Positions 46,696 through 57,914 of a DNA stretch of 64,000 nt are shown in pieces. The stretch is from Deroplatys truncata (taxonomy: Eukaryota > Arthropoda > Insecta > Mantodea > Mantidae). The position numbers and the translations under genes are program-made. The stretch's first letter is position 1, and every line of letters begins with the position of its first letter. Under the pieces are notes generated by a model, which saw only the letters and a program-made list of their open reading frames with translations, was not told where the DNA came from and ran no database searches. The DNA is taken from assembly GCA_030765065.1 (NCBI GenBank), contig CM060978.1, positions 59,114,421 through 59,178,420 on the forward strand, written 5' to 3'.

Positions 46696-48125
46696 TGATG
46701 TGTTACATTTTTACTTACCCTACTACGTATCTTAAATGGGGGAAGTATAGTATTTCACCCAAAAATCCGACACCTAGACTTCACCGAAACTGCAAGTTTT
46801 GAGACCTCCTGAATCTAAAAAAAAATCAGTTTTTTGAAAGAACGAAAAAACGAAAAGTAGGATTAACGCTAACTTCTAAAGATATGACACGAAGATTTTC
46901 AAGAGAATCCCTTCATCCCTTATATGGGATGTTTTTGAAAATTTTGATTTTCAAAAAATGGCTCCATTGTAATTAAAATACCATAAGTTTAGACGTTTAC
47001 ATGTCTAATAAAAGCTATATCTTTAATTTTCTGGATTAACCCTGAGGCAGTATTTGTAACACTTAATTGATTTGCAGTCTAATTATATAAATATAAATTC
47101 AATAACAGCCCGCCTTAAAGCAATATGTGTAAATAATAATTTGTAAAATGTATGTAACGGACATTTCATATACTTATATTATTGTATCCATGTGTAATAA
47201 TATTATGTGAATGTATTACGTAATTTAATAATGTAGGAGCTGTGAGAATAATAAGTTAAAAGTTGCTAACACTGAGGTTAAAATGAGGTAAACTTGAGGC
47301 AATAATGAGTTTGAAACTTTAACAATGCTACTTCTGATTCTTGGAAACAATAATGTAAGTTTAGTTACACTTTATAAAATTGCCAATCAACAACCAGAAA
47401 AAGCCTAAGTTAAATGAAGGTATTCTATTGGAGTAGGATTAGCAAATCATAAATTAAAATATAGCAACATTTTCAAATACAGAGTTCAGTTGCTTCTAGA
47501 CAGCGCTCATAACTGGACGTGTTGCCTGCAAACAGTGTTACTAACCAGACACAAAAAGTGTCCTCGAGAGATTTAATACGTATTCGTGTGAGACGAAAAA
47601 AATAAGTTTTGCGTGATAAAAAGTGCAAGTAATTAATTAAGGAATCTCATAGCTCTCTATATCAGTGAAGTGTTATTTAAATCGTATCAAGTATTAATAA
47701 AAGGAGTGAAGTAAAATTATAATCCATTTAAGCCTACATTCTTCAGTCGCATCACAACCCTGCTAAGAGAAACGTGTCTCTAACAAATACTGACGCAGCC
47801 GAGGCAAACATAAATATAATATTCAAAGAAACAGTTAAATTACAAAGTTAATATTTTTTTAAACTTGGGGCAAAGGCAATGGCAAAGGCCACCTGAAAGT
47901 ACATTTGGGGCGAACGCTACCGTGTACTATTCGTGCGGTTGCAACTAGTACAAATTCAGCTCCCCAACAGTTGAAATACGATACAACTCCTTCAATACAA
48001 CCTGCTTCAAATTGACGCCCAAAGCGTGGTAAAAGTAACGTAACAAACCATCTTCGCTAAGTCCTCTTCATTCGGAAGCAATCTTGTATAACTGGTAAAC
48101 TTTGTAAGAAAAAACATTCTGATGT
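46696..48125 (-). repeat. Family D repeat, minus orientation, split by a solo LTR
   Basis: The reversed D tail is at 46705-46830, the core runs to 47042 ('aattttctggattaaccc'), and D resumes at 48061 ('gtcctcttcattcggaag'). The LTR at 47043-48060 separates the halves. Confidence 0.75.
47043..48060 (+). mobile_element. Solo LTR, family C (copy 4)
   Basis: It starts TGAGGCAGTATTTGTAAC and continues 'caataacagcccgccttaaa', 'gccaatcaacaaccagaaaa', 'ctgacgcagccgaggcaaac' and 'gacgcccaaagcgtgg', ending near 'caaaccatcttcgcta'. It lies inside a D copy. A clean target duplication was not found. Confidence 0.78.
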
Positions 48126-48590
48126 ATTAAATTTTTAACTTCCACTACTACATATAGTAAGTAGGGGAAGTATTGTATTCCACCCAAAAATTTGATTTCG
48201 AGATTTCACCGAAAGTACAAGATTTGAGACCTCCTGAATCCAAAAAAATCATTTTTACAAAGAGGTCCATGGGTGCGTTGATATTTCTGTGAACAGCATG
48301 GATCAAAAACGAAACGTCGGATCAACACCAAATTTCAAAGAGGTCCCATGAAGATTTCAAAGTCCTCCACCACAAACTACTCCTTACATTGTACATTTTT
48401 CGAAATTTTTTATTTTCTAAAAGTGGTTCTAAATATTTTTATTAAAATACCATATATTAAAAATGTTTACATGTCTAATAGAACGTTTTTCTTGAATTTT
48501 CTGGGAATAACCTGTAAAGCCCTGTTCATTCCGAAGGAATTTTGTATAATCTTGTATAAACACTACGCATTAAGGAATAGGCCAAAACGT
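48126..48590 (-). repeat. Family D 3' part, minus orientation
   Basis: It contains the reversed tail 'tattgtattccacccaaaaa' through the core 'ttttctgggaataacctgta'. It lies head-to-head with the next copy. Confidence 0.7.
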
Positions 48591-48596
48591 ACTGAA

Positions 48597-49375
48597 AAAA
48601 ATCTGTGTTTCACTCACATGACTTTCTCTACTCTTATACAAAACTATTTTTACAAACGCTTATTCCCCATATGCTTCATGTTAATAGAGATGTTAATCTT
48701 ATTGCTAATTGTTAGGCTTTAAGCGATAGTGAAATATTTTAATAGGTGGTTGCTATGTGCAGTATTCCATTCTCTTTGCATTACCAGGACAAAAAAAAAT
48801 GAATAAGTATTGGAAAACTTAAGGAAATAAGAAGCAATATCTCGAAAATGGTTCACTCAGCAACAAAAAATGTATATGACATAAATTGTGTACTTTAACG
48901 CGATCTACATTTTTTGTGTTGTAAAATTTTGTCTATCTCTTATGGTTTACCAGTTATGCAAAAGTCGTTCACAATGAAGAATACTTTTGGAGACATTTCC
49001 AAAAAATTCAAGATATACATTTCGTTTTTCAGCAAAATATCTTAAACATATGATATTTTAAAGAAAATCGTTAGTCCTTTTTCAGAAAATTAAAATTTTC
49101 GAAAAATGTTCAATGTAAAGCGTAATCTGGGGTAGGAGGATTTTCTTGAAAAACTTCGTGTCGCATCTCTGGAAGATACTGAACCTAAATACCAAGTTTG
49201 GTGTTTATCCGACTGTTCGTTTCTGAGTTATGCTGTTCACAGACAGACACGGACTGTTTCCAAAAATACTTATTTTTGGATTTAGGGGGCCTCAAAACAT
49301 ATATTTCCGGTTAAATCTCGATAGTTCTCCTACTTATTATATGTAATATATTACAGAAAGTAATAACATGTGCAT
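48597..49375 (+). repeat. Family D repeat (subtype II)
   Basis: The head is 'ctgtgtttcactcacatgac' and the core is complete. The tail is shortened, ending 'atattacagaaagtaa'. Confidence 0.82.
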
Positions 49376-50875
49376 TTTAGTACCAGAGTGTCCCTAATGC
49401 AGCTGATTTCATTCGATGTTCACGTCACAGAAATTGGTCCTGAAATATGGCAGCTGACAGGAACATATAAATAATTAAATAAAGAAATGATGGTGAGATA
49501 CAGAAATAACTGAAATAAATAATTTCCATATATTAAATGAATTTATAATGCAACAAGCTTGAATTGAAAATATTTCTCCAGAGAAAAAGGTCATTAGGGA
49601 GCCAAGTTAACGCAAGTTATTAGTACCAATTTGAGTAGTGAACGCGTTAGTATAAAATTTCCTAGAATGCAGTTAGAGATTGAGTTAAGCACGTTTGCAA
49701 AAAGAAAATAAAATTCTGATATTCGGGGATGTTCCGCATAGTAATAATGTCAGATATGCATACTTAGAGTTTTAAGATTGGACGGCGCTAGGAGTAATCT
49801 TGGTAGTAGTAGCTATAGGTACGCGGAGTTTATGTTAAGGAAAAGGCGTGGAGAAAATAAATCATTTACTTATTCACTTAATTCTGTGGCTTACTCGGTG
49901 ACGAATCATGTGACTACTGATATGTTATTTTAAGCACTCAGTGACGCGTTTGAGTGATTAACATTTAGCGGCTATTGTGAGGGTTCTTGCCGAGTAATAT
50001 TTCTGCGACTTACGGCAACTGACGCTGTGCTAAATTATTGTTACTGAAGTAATTAATTCGTAAATTCAGTAATAGGTGACTCTTTTAAAACTGAACATTT
50101 TAGTCAATATTAAAATTTATCAGCTAATTAAAAGGGTGTTATCCTTTCAAAATACACTCACGCATACCCTGAGATAAAGAATTCGTTGCGATATCACTAG
50201 AGCAGCTAACACACGAGACAGTGCAGAACGAGCTATAAATAACATTATAAAGCTCATCAGGAGAGCAGCTAACATTAAATGTTATAAAAAATTGAAGCAC
50301 AGAGCAGCATTAAAGTTGCCGCAGCAACGGGTTCACAGCACAATATGTGATTCTCTATGAACAATTGATAATCTCGAAAAGCCGTGTTGCCAAAGCGAGT
50401 CGTAATGATTTAAAGCGCATTATGACGAACGAGGAACGGATCAATGACAAGTTCATTTGTGAACTACATCTCCATTATTGTTTCCAGGCAACCAATTCGC
50501 CTTGCTGGTCACGAGTGCTGACTGAGACGGACAAAGGGAACGGGTAGCCACTTGGACACGGTGTGTGCCGAAATCGGATCACATTACGGGGTCCGCCTGT
50601 CACTTTGCAACAAAATGATCCCATTTATCCGGGCATGCCCGGAATAAACTCAAACCCTTTCTTATCTAGGTCACCTCCTCTTAGAAACCACTCCTTCTCT
50701 GACGAATTCTCCAGCCAAATTACTCAGGATGGGAAACTATACCTCAAATTAAGTTAAGAGAAGACTGGATGGCAAAAAGTGCCAAAAAGGTTTGCGCAGT
50801 CTTATTAATTTGAACTTTTTCTTTAGTTTATACATGTTTTATGATTGTAAACGTAACATCTGTAGTTTAGATACA
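49376..50875. other. Unannotated stretch
   Basis: Two plus-strand frames of 66 and 64 codons (50347-50547 and 50563-50757) have no recognisable family. No repeat was identified. Confidence 0.35.
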
Positions 50876-51010
50876 TTTTTACTTTCTATACCATGTACCT
50901 AGTACAGAGTGAGCAAAAAAACTACGAACAGACTGAGCGGTGTTTTCATGACCGCGTCCTCGGCGATCACTGCCATCTGCCGCTATTCATAGAAAGGCGT
51001 GGATGAAGCC

Positions 51011-51930
51011 TGAGGCAGTATTTTTAACACTTAAGTGATTTCATTCTAATTATATAATATGCAAATTCAATAACAGCCCACCTTGAAGCAATATGTGTAT
51101 GTAATAATTTGTAAAATGTATGTAACACTCATTGCATATGCATATATTATTGTAAACATGTTATGTGAATATATAACGTAATTTAATAATGTGTGAGAAA
51201 TAGGGTAAAAGTTGCTAATAATGAGGTAACCTTGAGGCAATAATGAGTTTGGGAGTTTAAATGTTACTTGTGATTCTTGGAAGCAATAATGTAATTTTAG
51301 TGACAGTTTATAAAATAGCCAATCAACAACCACAAAAAGCTTTAGTTAAATGCAGGTATTCTATTGGAGTAAGATTAGCCAATCAGAGACTTGACGTTGA
51401 AACCAATTCAGTTGCCTCCAAACAGTGCTCATAACCAGACGTGTTGCTTCTAGACAGTGCTCATAACCAGACGCGAGACGTGTCCTCGAGAAATTAAATA
51501 CGTATTCGTGTGAGACGAAAATAGTATACGTGTTAAAAAGTGAAAGTATTAAATAAAAGAATCTCACAGCTCTCGATATCAGTGAAGTGCTATTCAATTT
51601 CTGTCAAGGATTAATAAGAAGGAGTGAATTAAAACTTAAAATCTGTGTAAGCCTACATTCTTAGTCGTATCACAAACCTGCAAAGACTTGCATGTCTCTA
51701 ACAATAATACTGACGCAGTCGAAGCAAACATAAATATATAATATCTAAAGAAACAGTAAAATTACAAAGTTAATATTTTTTTAAACTTGGGGCAAAGGCC
51801 ACCTGAAAATACATTTGGGGCGGAGGCTACCGGAAACTGTTTACTATACGTGCGGTTGCAACGAATCTTAAATTCGGCTCCCCAACAGTTGAAATACGAT
51901 ACAACACCGCAATAAAATTAACCCTCCTCA
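51011..51930 (+). mobile_element. Solo LTR, family C (copy 5), with 4-bp target duplication
   Basis: It starts TGAGGCAGTATTTTTAAC and ends ACCCTCCTCA, flanked by AGCC on both sides (51007-51010 and 51931-51934). The body carries 'gccaatcaacaaccacaaaa', 'gccaatcagagacttg' and 'ctgacgcagtcgaagcaaac'. Length is 920 bp. Confidence 0.88.
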
Positions 51931-51994
51931 AGCCATACAACATTTTAAGACTTTACTTAACAACTTTATGAAAGTGTGTTTGAGGACAGAAACA

Positions 51995-52235
51995 TTAGTA
52001 GAGATTTGTGGCCCCCTCGGTCCACCGACCTAAACCCTGCAATTTCTATCTCTGGGGTAACTTAAAACAAAGTGTGCAAGACAAACCCACACACCCTGGA
52101 AAAAATTAAAACAAAATATCCGCTAGGGAATTGCCAGCATTTCTCAACGTGAACTACGGTGAGTGATGGATAGTTTCCTAAAGAGGTGCCAAAAATGTAT
52201 GGACAACGACAGTGGCCAGTTTCAGCATCTACTTT
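51995..52235 (+). pseudogene. C-terminal remnant of an IS630-like transposase
   Basis: Across shifted frames one reads GPPRSTDLNPxxFYLWGN-like remains around 52010-52060, then VCKTNPHTLEKIKTKYPL, and finally FPKEVPKMYGQRQWPVSAST, matching the C-terminus of the group represented at 38411-38707. Stops and frameshifts are present. Confidence 0.65.
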
Positions 52236-52559
52236 CATAAAGTTGGTAAGTAAAGTCTTTAAAAGTAGTTTTAAAAATGTTGTATGGTTTCATCTACGCC
52301 TTTCTATGATAGCGACAGACGGCAATGGGCGCCGAGGATGTGGACAAGAAAAACATGGTGCAGCCGGTTCGTATTTTTTTGGTTTACTCTGTATGTAGAG
52401 AAGATATTGCATACCTCCCAAAAATCGATATCGAAATTTCACCGGAAATGCATGCTTTGAGGCCCCTGAATAAAAAATGGCATTTTCAGAAAAAGTTCTG
52501 TATGTGTATCTGTGTGTGAACACCGTAACTCAAAAACGAAAAGTGTTTATAAGCTATAA

Positions 52560-53028
52560 ATAGAATTGTGTCAAGTAGGGGACACCTTGGCACAGCGACC
52601 TACAGAGACCTATCGTGCCTACCATCCCCCAGAATGAAGTGAAGGTACCACATAGGTGACTACAGACCGCAGACAGGCCATAGAGACGCGTGAAGGTCCC
52701 TAACATTTCCAAGTCGCAGACCTGTGTGAGACGCTGAGAGAAGGCGATGAACGACCCACCAGTCGAGCAGCTCTCCGGCGTCCCAGGGGAGTATTCTTTA
52801 CAGTGAGCATCCCTAGCCATCTACCCAGCACCGCCATTCACCACCTAGAAGCACATATGAAAGATGAGAAGGAGACGACGAGAAGAAACCACCCCAGCAT
52901 GCGCCTGTCGACCTTGGGAAAACCACGAAAACCCACGGGTCATATTTGGCGGTTGCCGGAGATCGAACTCGGGACCTCCCAAATGCGAACCACAGACGTT
53001 GCCGCCTCAGATATTCCGCTCGGTAACT
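52560..53028 (-). repeat. SINE family A, minus orientation, inside a D copy
   Basis: The minus strand shows a head with 'ttcgagttcgatctccgg'-like box B near 52965 and 'gcattt'-like 'ttcgcatttgggaggtccc', then 'cgtgggttttcgtggttttc'. The D flank reads on at both ends. Confidence 0.78.
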
Positions 53029-53191
53029 TGGCGTTTAATTTCAGTACCTTTCAAGAATGCGACAAAACGATTTTAAAAAAAATCCCTCCACCCCAGTGTA
53101 CCCTTTACATGATAGTTTTTTCGAAACCTTTTATTTTCTAAAAATCATTCCTACAATTTTGATTAAAATTAAATTATTACATTACAAATAA

Positions 53192-53197
<6 letters not shown>

Positions 53198-53228
<31 letters not shown>
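53198..53228. repeat. (TA)n microsatellite
   Basis: About 14 TA units lie within degraded D sequence. Confidence 0.9.
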
Positions 53229-53229
<1 letters not shown>

Positions 53230-53604
53230 ATTTTGTATAATCTTGTATAACTGGCAAAGTTAAACGATAGACGAAAACGTACTACACAAAATATGTAGAT
53301 GTCCTGAAAACACGAAATTTATTTCAAATAACTTTCTTTCGACTCCTACACTTAAATCTGTCCATTTGTAGTTAGAAATGTATATCGAAATGAAGTCCAT
53401 TTCGATGCATATTTTCATTTCGATACAAATCCGCGCTGGCGCGCTGTTCTACTCAGAGCCACGGAATAAAAGTTTATTCGATAATATAAATTTATATTAA
53501 CCTTATTTCACTGTTTTCATTCTTTACTATAGAATTCTAATAACTCTGTGTTCACATTCTACACACGTTTAGTAACAAACTTTAATACAACTTAACTTTA
53601 ACTT

Positions 53605-54445
53605 AACTTTTTTTACTTTCTCTACTACGTATAGTAAATAGGGGAAGTATTGTATTCCACCCAAAAATTCGATACCGAGATTTCACCGGAAATACATATT
53701 CTGAGACCCCCTGAATCCAAAAAAAGCATTTTTGGTAACATGTTCGTGTGTGTGTCTGTGAACAGCATAACTCAGAAACGAACAATCGGATAAACTCCAA
53801 ACTTGGTATTTAGGTTTAGTATCTTCCAGAGATGCGACACGAAGGTAAAACTTCCCACCCCATGTTACTCTTTACATGGAACATTTTTCGAAAATTTTAA
53901 TTTTCTCAAAAATGGCTCTAACAATTTTGATTAAAATATCATATGTTTAAGATATTTTCATGACAAATGAAATGTATATCTCGAATTTTCTGGTAATGAC
54001 TCCAACAGTATTCTTCATTGTGAACGACTTTTGCATAACTGGCAAACCATAAGAGAGAGACAATATGTTACTACACAACAAATGTAGATCGCGTTAAAAT
54101 ACACAATTTATTTTATATACATTTTTGTTGTTGAGTGAACGATTTTCGAGATATTGCTTGTTATTCCCTTAAATTTTCCAATACTTATATAATTTTTCTC
54201 AAATTCTTTATTCATTTTTTTTATGTCCTGGATATACAAAGAGAATGGAATGCGCCACATAGCAAACAACGCTTAAAAGATTTGACTATCGTTTAAAACC
54301 TACCATATTCCCCTTGCATCTACAAGAAAATTAGCAATAAGATTAACATCTCGATTAACATGAAGCATATGGAGAATAAGCGTTTGTAAAAATAGTTTGT
54401 ACAAGAGTAGAGAAAGTCATGTGAGCGTATCACATCAGATTTTTA
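53605..54445 (-). repeat. Family D repeat, full length, minus orientation (subtype II)
   Basis: It runs from 'ttttttactttctctactac' (reversed tail) to 'gtagagaaagtcatgtgagc' and 'cacatcagattttt' (reversed head). Both end motifs are intact, so it is a good reference copy. Confidence 0.88.
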
Positions 54446-54485
54446 AACCTAGCTTTAGTAATACAAATTTTTATACTTGGATATA

Positions 54486-54838
54486 TCAATTCCATGTAAC
54501 CTTCAATACCGAATAATTTATCCACAAGGTTGGGGATTTCATTGTTTTTGACATTTCTACAAAATCAACTATGAACACATTTTCTGACAATGAAGTTACA
54601 TTTTTTCTTGCTCGCCAAATCATGAACTTGTCAAAGAACTTTTCATATATTTTCTTTAATTTTTCAAGAAGTAAATTCTTGCTTACATTCCTCGCCTCCT
54701 CCAGGATGTCTGGAGGTGTGGAACTAAATTCCACCTCTTCAAATTCACTAATAAACATTTCTATCTCCATCTTGTAACCTGCATCCTTGAATCGATATTC
54801 ACTTATTATCGAAGCGAATCTAAAATACATATTGAGAA
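54486..54838 (-). CDS. Crypton-like tyrosine recombinase, N-terminal fragment
   Basis: An uninterrupted frame of about 115 codons contains PDILEEARNVSKNLLLEKLK followed by a KIYEKFFDKFMIWRARKNV segment, SLSENVFIVDFVEMSK and PTLWINYSVLKVTWN. This pattern (a helical core-binding region with S/T-E-N-V, a short hydrophobic stretch and a PSTLW-Y-S-ML-like motif) resembles the N-terminal DNA-binding part of Crypton-type tyrosine recombinases that occur as transposons and domesticated genes in insects. The catalytic R-H-R-Y domain is not present downstream, where a D repeat begins. A 'tgtattttag' acceptor-like site sits at the start, so it could be one exon of a longer gene. Family assignment is by eye only. 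Confidence 0.45.
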
Positions 54839-54839
54839 A

Positions 54840-55090
54840 TTGATTTACACATTTTTATTTTCTGTTAAATGTTTATTGTATATCTAAATGTTGCAGAAAA
54901 ACTTATGTATGCAACTTTCGTATAATGGACATTAAAACACTCCTAAAGTTTTCGACGCCAGCTCGCGTCGAAAGTTACCCGTCACTCGCGACTTAATATC
55001 TCTCGTTATAGGATAGTTGCGTAAATAACTGTTATGGCATAAGCCTTTTTCAAGATAGCATTATTAATGCTTCGAATTGCTCAATACTTA
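54840..55090. other. Unannotated spacer
   Basis: Contains 'ttttcgacgccagctcgcgt' and 'cgaaagtta', a local palindrome-like patch. No feature is supported. Confidence 0.3.
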
Positions 55091-55094
55091 GGCA

Positions 55095-55365
55095 GTCTTT
55101 CTATCGACTTTCTGTTATTTCTCTTAACGTCTTGGAAAGTGTATGGAATTTTATGGCCAGTATATAGCGTCCAGTTCTTAAACATATGACTATCGCTATT
55201 CCGTTTGCATTATAATAAAATGTGTAATGCAGCTATATCCGGAAAGGTTTATCTCAATTTAAATTGAAGTAGATAGGAAAATAAACTTTCATAAGAATAA
55301 TTTGTATACCCACAAACACGATAGAGGGTAGTGTAAGTCATGTAAATGTAATATCACAAATTTAT
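55095..55365 (-). repeat. Family D 5' part, minus orientation (subtype I)
   Basis: 'ggaattttatggccagtata' through 'tataatttg'-like sequence to the reversed head 'gtaagtcatgtaaatgta'. Confidence 0.65.
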
Positions 55366-55366
55366 T

Positions 55367-55367
55367 A

Positions 55368-55402
<35 letters not shown>
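55367..55402. repeat. (ATT)n microsatellite
   Basis: About eleven ATT units lie between two D fragments. Confidence 0.9.
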
Positions 55403-55403
<1 letters not shown>

Positions 55404-55525
55404 ATTCAGCGGGCCCCAGAACACGTATTTCCGTTGAAACCTTGACATCGAATATTTAGATTAATGCAATACTTCCTCTACTTACAAGTAATTGGTAGAG
55501 AAAGTAGAAATGCACGTCCAGGGCG
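55403..55525 (+). repeat. Family D 3' end
   Basis: 'cagaacacgtatttccgttg' to 'ggtagagaaagta' is the D tail. Confidence 0.6.
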
Positions 55526-55684
55526 GGATAATAGTTATTTACGTAACTGCATAGTGAAGTGTGCTTTTTAGGACGAACAAGTTTAGTCAAAGCGAAGTTG
55601 AGTGTGGAATATTGAAACGAGTTCTGAAAAAAAAAACACTTTCCTGCAGTTACGTATTTACTAACGTGCATAAAACTAGCCCAT

Positions 55685-56621
55685 TCTCGTAGATCGCAAT
55701 AGTTTTTTTTCCCTTAGTAAGGTTTGCACCTTCAAGTAACCAATCTCTGACTCCACATAGCCAGTAACAGTTCTCTATGTGACTGGCTTGAAAAACAATC
55801 CAGAGACACTGAGAAATTGATGTGTGTATTGAAGGAGTTGTATCGTATATCAACTGTTGGAGAGACGAACTTGTAGTAGTTGCAACCGCACGTATGGAAA
55901 ACAGCCTCCGGTAGCCTTCGCGCCAAATATACTTTCTGGTGGCCTTTGCCCCAAGTTTAAAAAAATATTAACTTTGTAATTAGACTGTTTCTTTAAATAT
56001 TTAATAATTATGTTTGCTTCGGCTGCGTCAGTATTTATTTTAGAGACATGGATATCTTGGCAGGATTATCATGCGACAAAAATGTAGGTTTACACAGATT
56101 ATAATTTTACTTCACTCCTTTTATTAATAGATTGATACGATTTAAATAACACTTCACTGATATAGAAAGCGGTGAGATTCTTTTATGAATTACTTGCACT
56201 TTTTAACACGTAAAACTATTCTTGGTCTCACTCGAGGATGTGTCTCACGTCCGGTTAGGAACACTGTTTGCAGGCAACTGAACTGATTTCAACCGCCTAA
56301 ACTTGTAAATTTCTGTATTTCAAGTCTGTGATTGACCATTTATAATCCAATAGACTCCAATAATCCAATTGTTGCTCCAATAATGACTAGTAGCATTTAA
56401 ACTTTCAAATTCATTATTCCCTAAAGGTTACCTCATTGTTACCTCATTATTATCAACTTTTAACTTATTATTCTCACAGCTCCTACATTATTAAATTACG
56501 CAATATAGTCACATAACATTATTACACATGGATACAATAATACAAACATATACAATGACTGTTATATACACTTTGTACAAATTATTACATACACCTATTG
56601 CTTCAAGGCGGGCTGCTATTG

Positions 56622-56658
<37 letters not shown>

Positions 56659-57175
56659 TAGACTGAAATCATTTTAGCGTTAAAAATACTGCAACACAAA
56701 AACGAACCAGTGAACGGTGCTATAATGAATGAGAAATGAAGGGATGGTTCGAATGTCGCCTCCTTGAGAGAGTTTCGCTATGATTGATACACAAGCAATC
56801 GATACACAAACAATACGTCATAATTTGTCCTTCTGCTGGGTAATTATTTGCACTCGTGGTCATACTGAACGACAGCTACCCTATTAACATACATGAGAAC
56901 TTTCATCAGCGACATGGAGACGACGGTTAAGTTATTGCTGCTACTAAACGGCATTAAAAGAACGGTAGTGTAGCATGAAAATATAATGTTGGAGTTGTAA
57001 TGTTACTCTTAGGCAGTTAGATCATATTTTGGTGGAGGTGAAATACCCTGTCAATCCAGTGACCGGAATTATGTTCGAAAAACAGCGGTAGTCACGCTGG
57101 TAGGGATGAGGCTAGATATTCTCAGTACCAACATAAACAGCTCTGCCACAGTTTATGCATGCCAGTATACGATAT
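55685..57175 (+). repeat. Family F repeat (copy 2), interrupted by a solo LTR
   Basis: Homologous to 9436-9845. It resumes after the LTR with 'gaagggatggttcgaatg' and later 'gtcacgctggtaggga'. Compared with copy 1, about 250 bp of additional sequence lies between these blocks. Confidence 0.6.
55810..56693 (-). mobile_element. Solo LTR, family C (copy 6), with 4-bp target duplication
   Basis: It starts TGAGAAATTGATG and ends AAATACTGCA, with ACAC on both sides (55806-55809 and 56694-56697), and sits inside repeat F. A (TA)n run lies at 56626-56654. Length is 884 bp. Confidence 0.88.
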
Positions 57176-57910
57176 TTTGTTACATACTATGTCAAAACAC
57201 TTTACACATTGGTTAATTATGTTGGACATGGACGCAGCCATATATTTCATATGCTCATTGCAGGACCGATGGACGGAAAAGTACAATTTTATATGACGTA
57301 CTGTTTAGGATATGGTAAAACATGAAACTATAGTTAGATGACAAACATTAAATCATAACGTAGAAACACCTGCAATTAATAATGTGTGATTATGATCACA
57401 TTTTAGTTCACTATTCTCCATTTCCAGGAGTTAGTGCGCGTGTTCTCTCTTCTTTCAGGAATTTTGAATCAACGCCTCCTGGTGTCCAAAAAAAGATTTC
57501 TGGCAAGTTACAAGGTAATACTACGAAACGTATTCGACACAAGTAATGTTTTTAAAGGCCCTATTTTATGCTTTAACCAACCATGAACACCTCTTCAACG
57601 CCCTGTTATACTTTTCTGTTTTCTTTTAAATGTCACGGCTGTCTTGCACAATTATTTATGCCCTGTTTAGAACGCCTCCAAAGCACATTTAAATAACGTA
57701 TTTACGTTTCCTCACGCGAGATAGCGGTGGGTGGGTAATATTTTTATGATCGTAAAGAAAAGGTTTTCCCACTTCTTCACCTCTGGTAACGTTGGCGGCG
57801 CGAAGCGAATCTCGACGAAATTGTAGAAATGTGAGGAGGCGTCGACGCTAAAAGAAACCTTTCTGGAAACTTCCATATATGTAAACTTCCCCTTCTTCTA
57901 CTATTGCTTC
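57176..57910. other. Unannotated stretch
   Basis: No gene or repeat was recognised; GC content is higher at 57700-57860. Confidence 0.3.
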
Positions 57911-57914
57911 ATAC

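Larger units (their letters stand above)
50905..52391 (+). mobile_element. Internally deleted IS630/mariner-type element, itself split by a solo LTR
   Basis: Inverted ends are left 'cagagtgagcaaaaaaacta' then 'cgaac', and right (reverse complement) 'cagagtaaaccaaaaaaata' then 'cgaac'. TA flanks both (50903-50904 and 52392-52393). Without the inserted LTR the element is about 560 bp, a deletion derivative that keeps only a C-terminal transposase remnant. Confidence 0.85.
50876..53390 (-). repeat. Family D repeat, minus orientation, split by a mariner derivative and a SINE
   Basis: The reversed D terminus 'tttttactttctataccatg' (50876-50902) continues at 52394 ('agagaagatattgcatacct') and again at about 53030 ('atttcagtacctttcaagaa'). 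The gaps are the mariner derivative (50905-52391) and SINE A (52560-53028). Confidence 0.78.

Noticed and set aside
53198-53228. A tandem repeat that could be a CRISPR-like array or satellite
   Set aside because: It is a simple (TA)n microsatellite in a eukaryotic repeat; no spacers are present.
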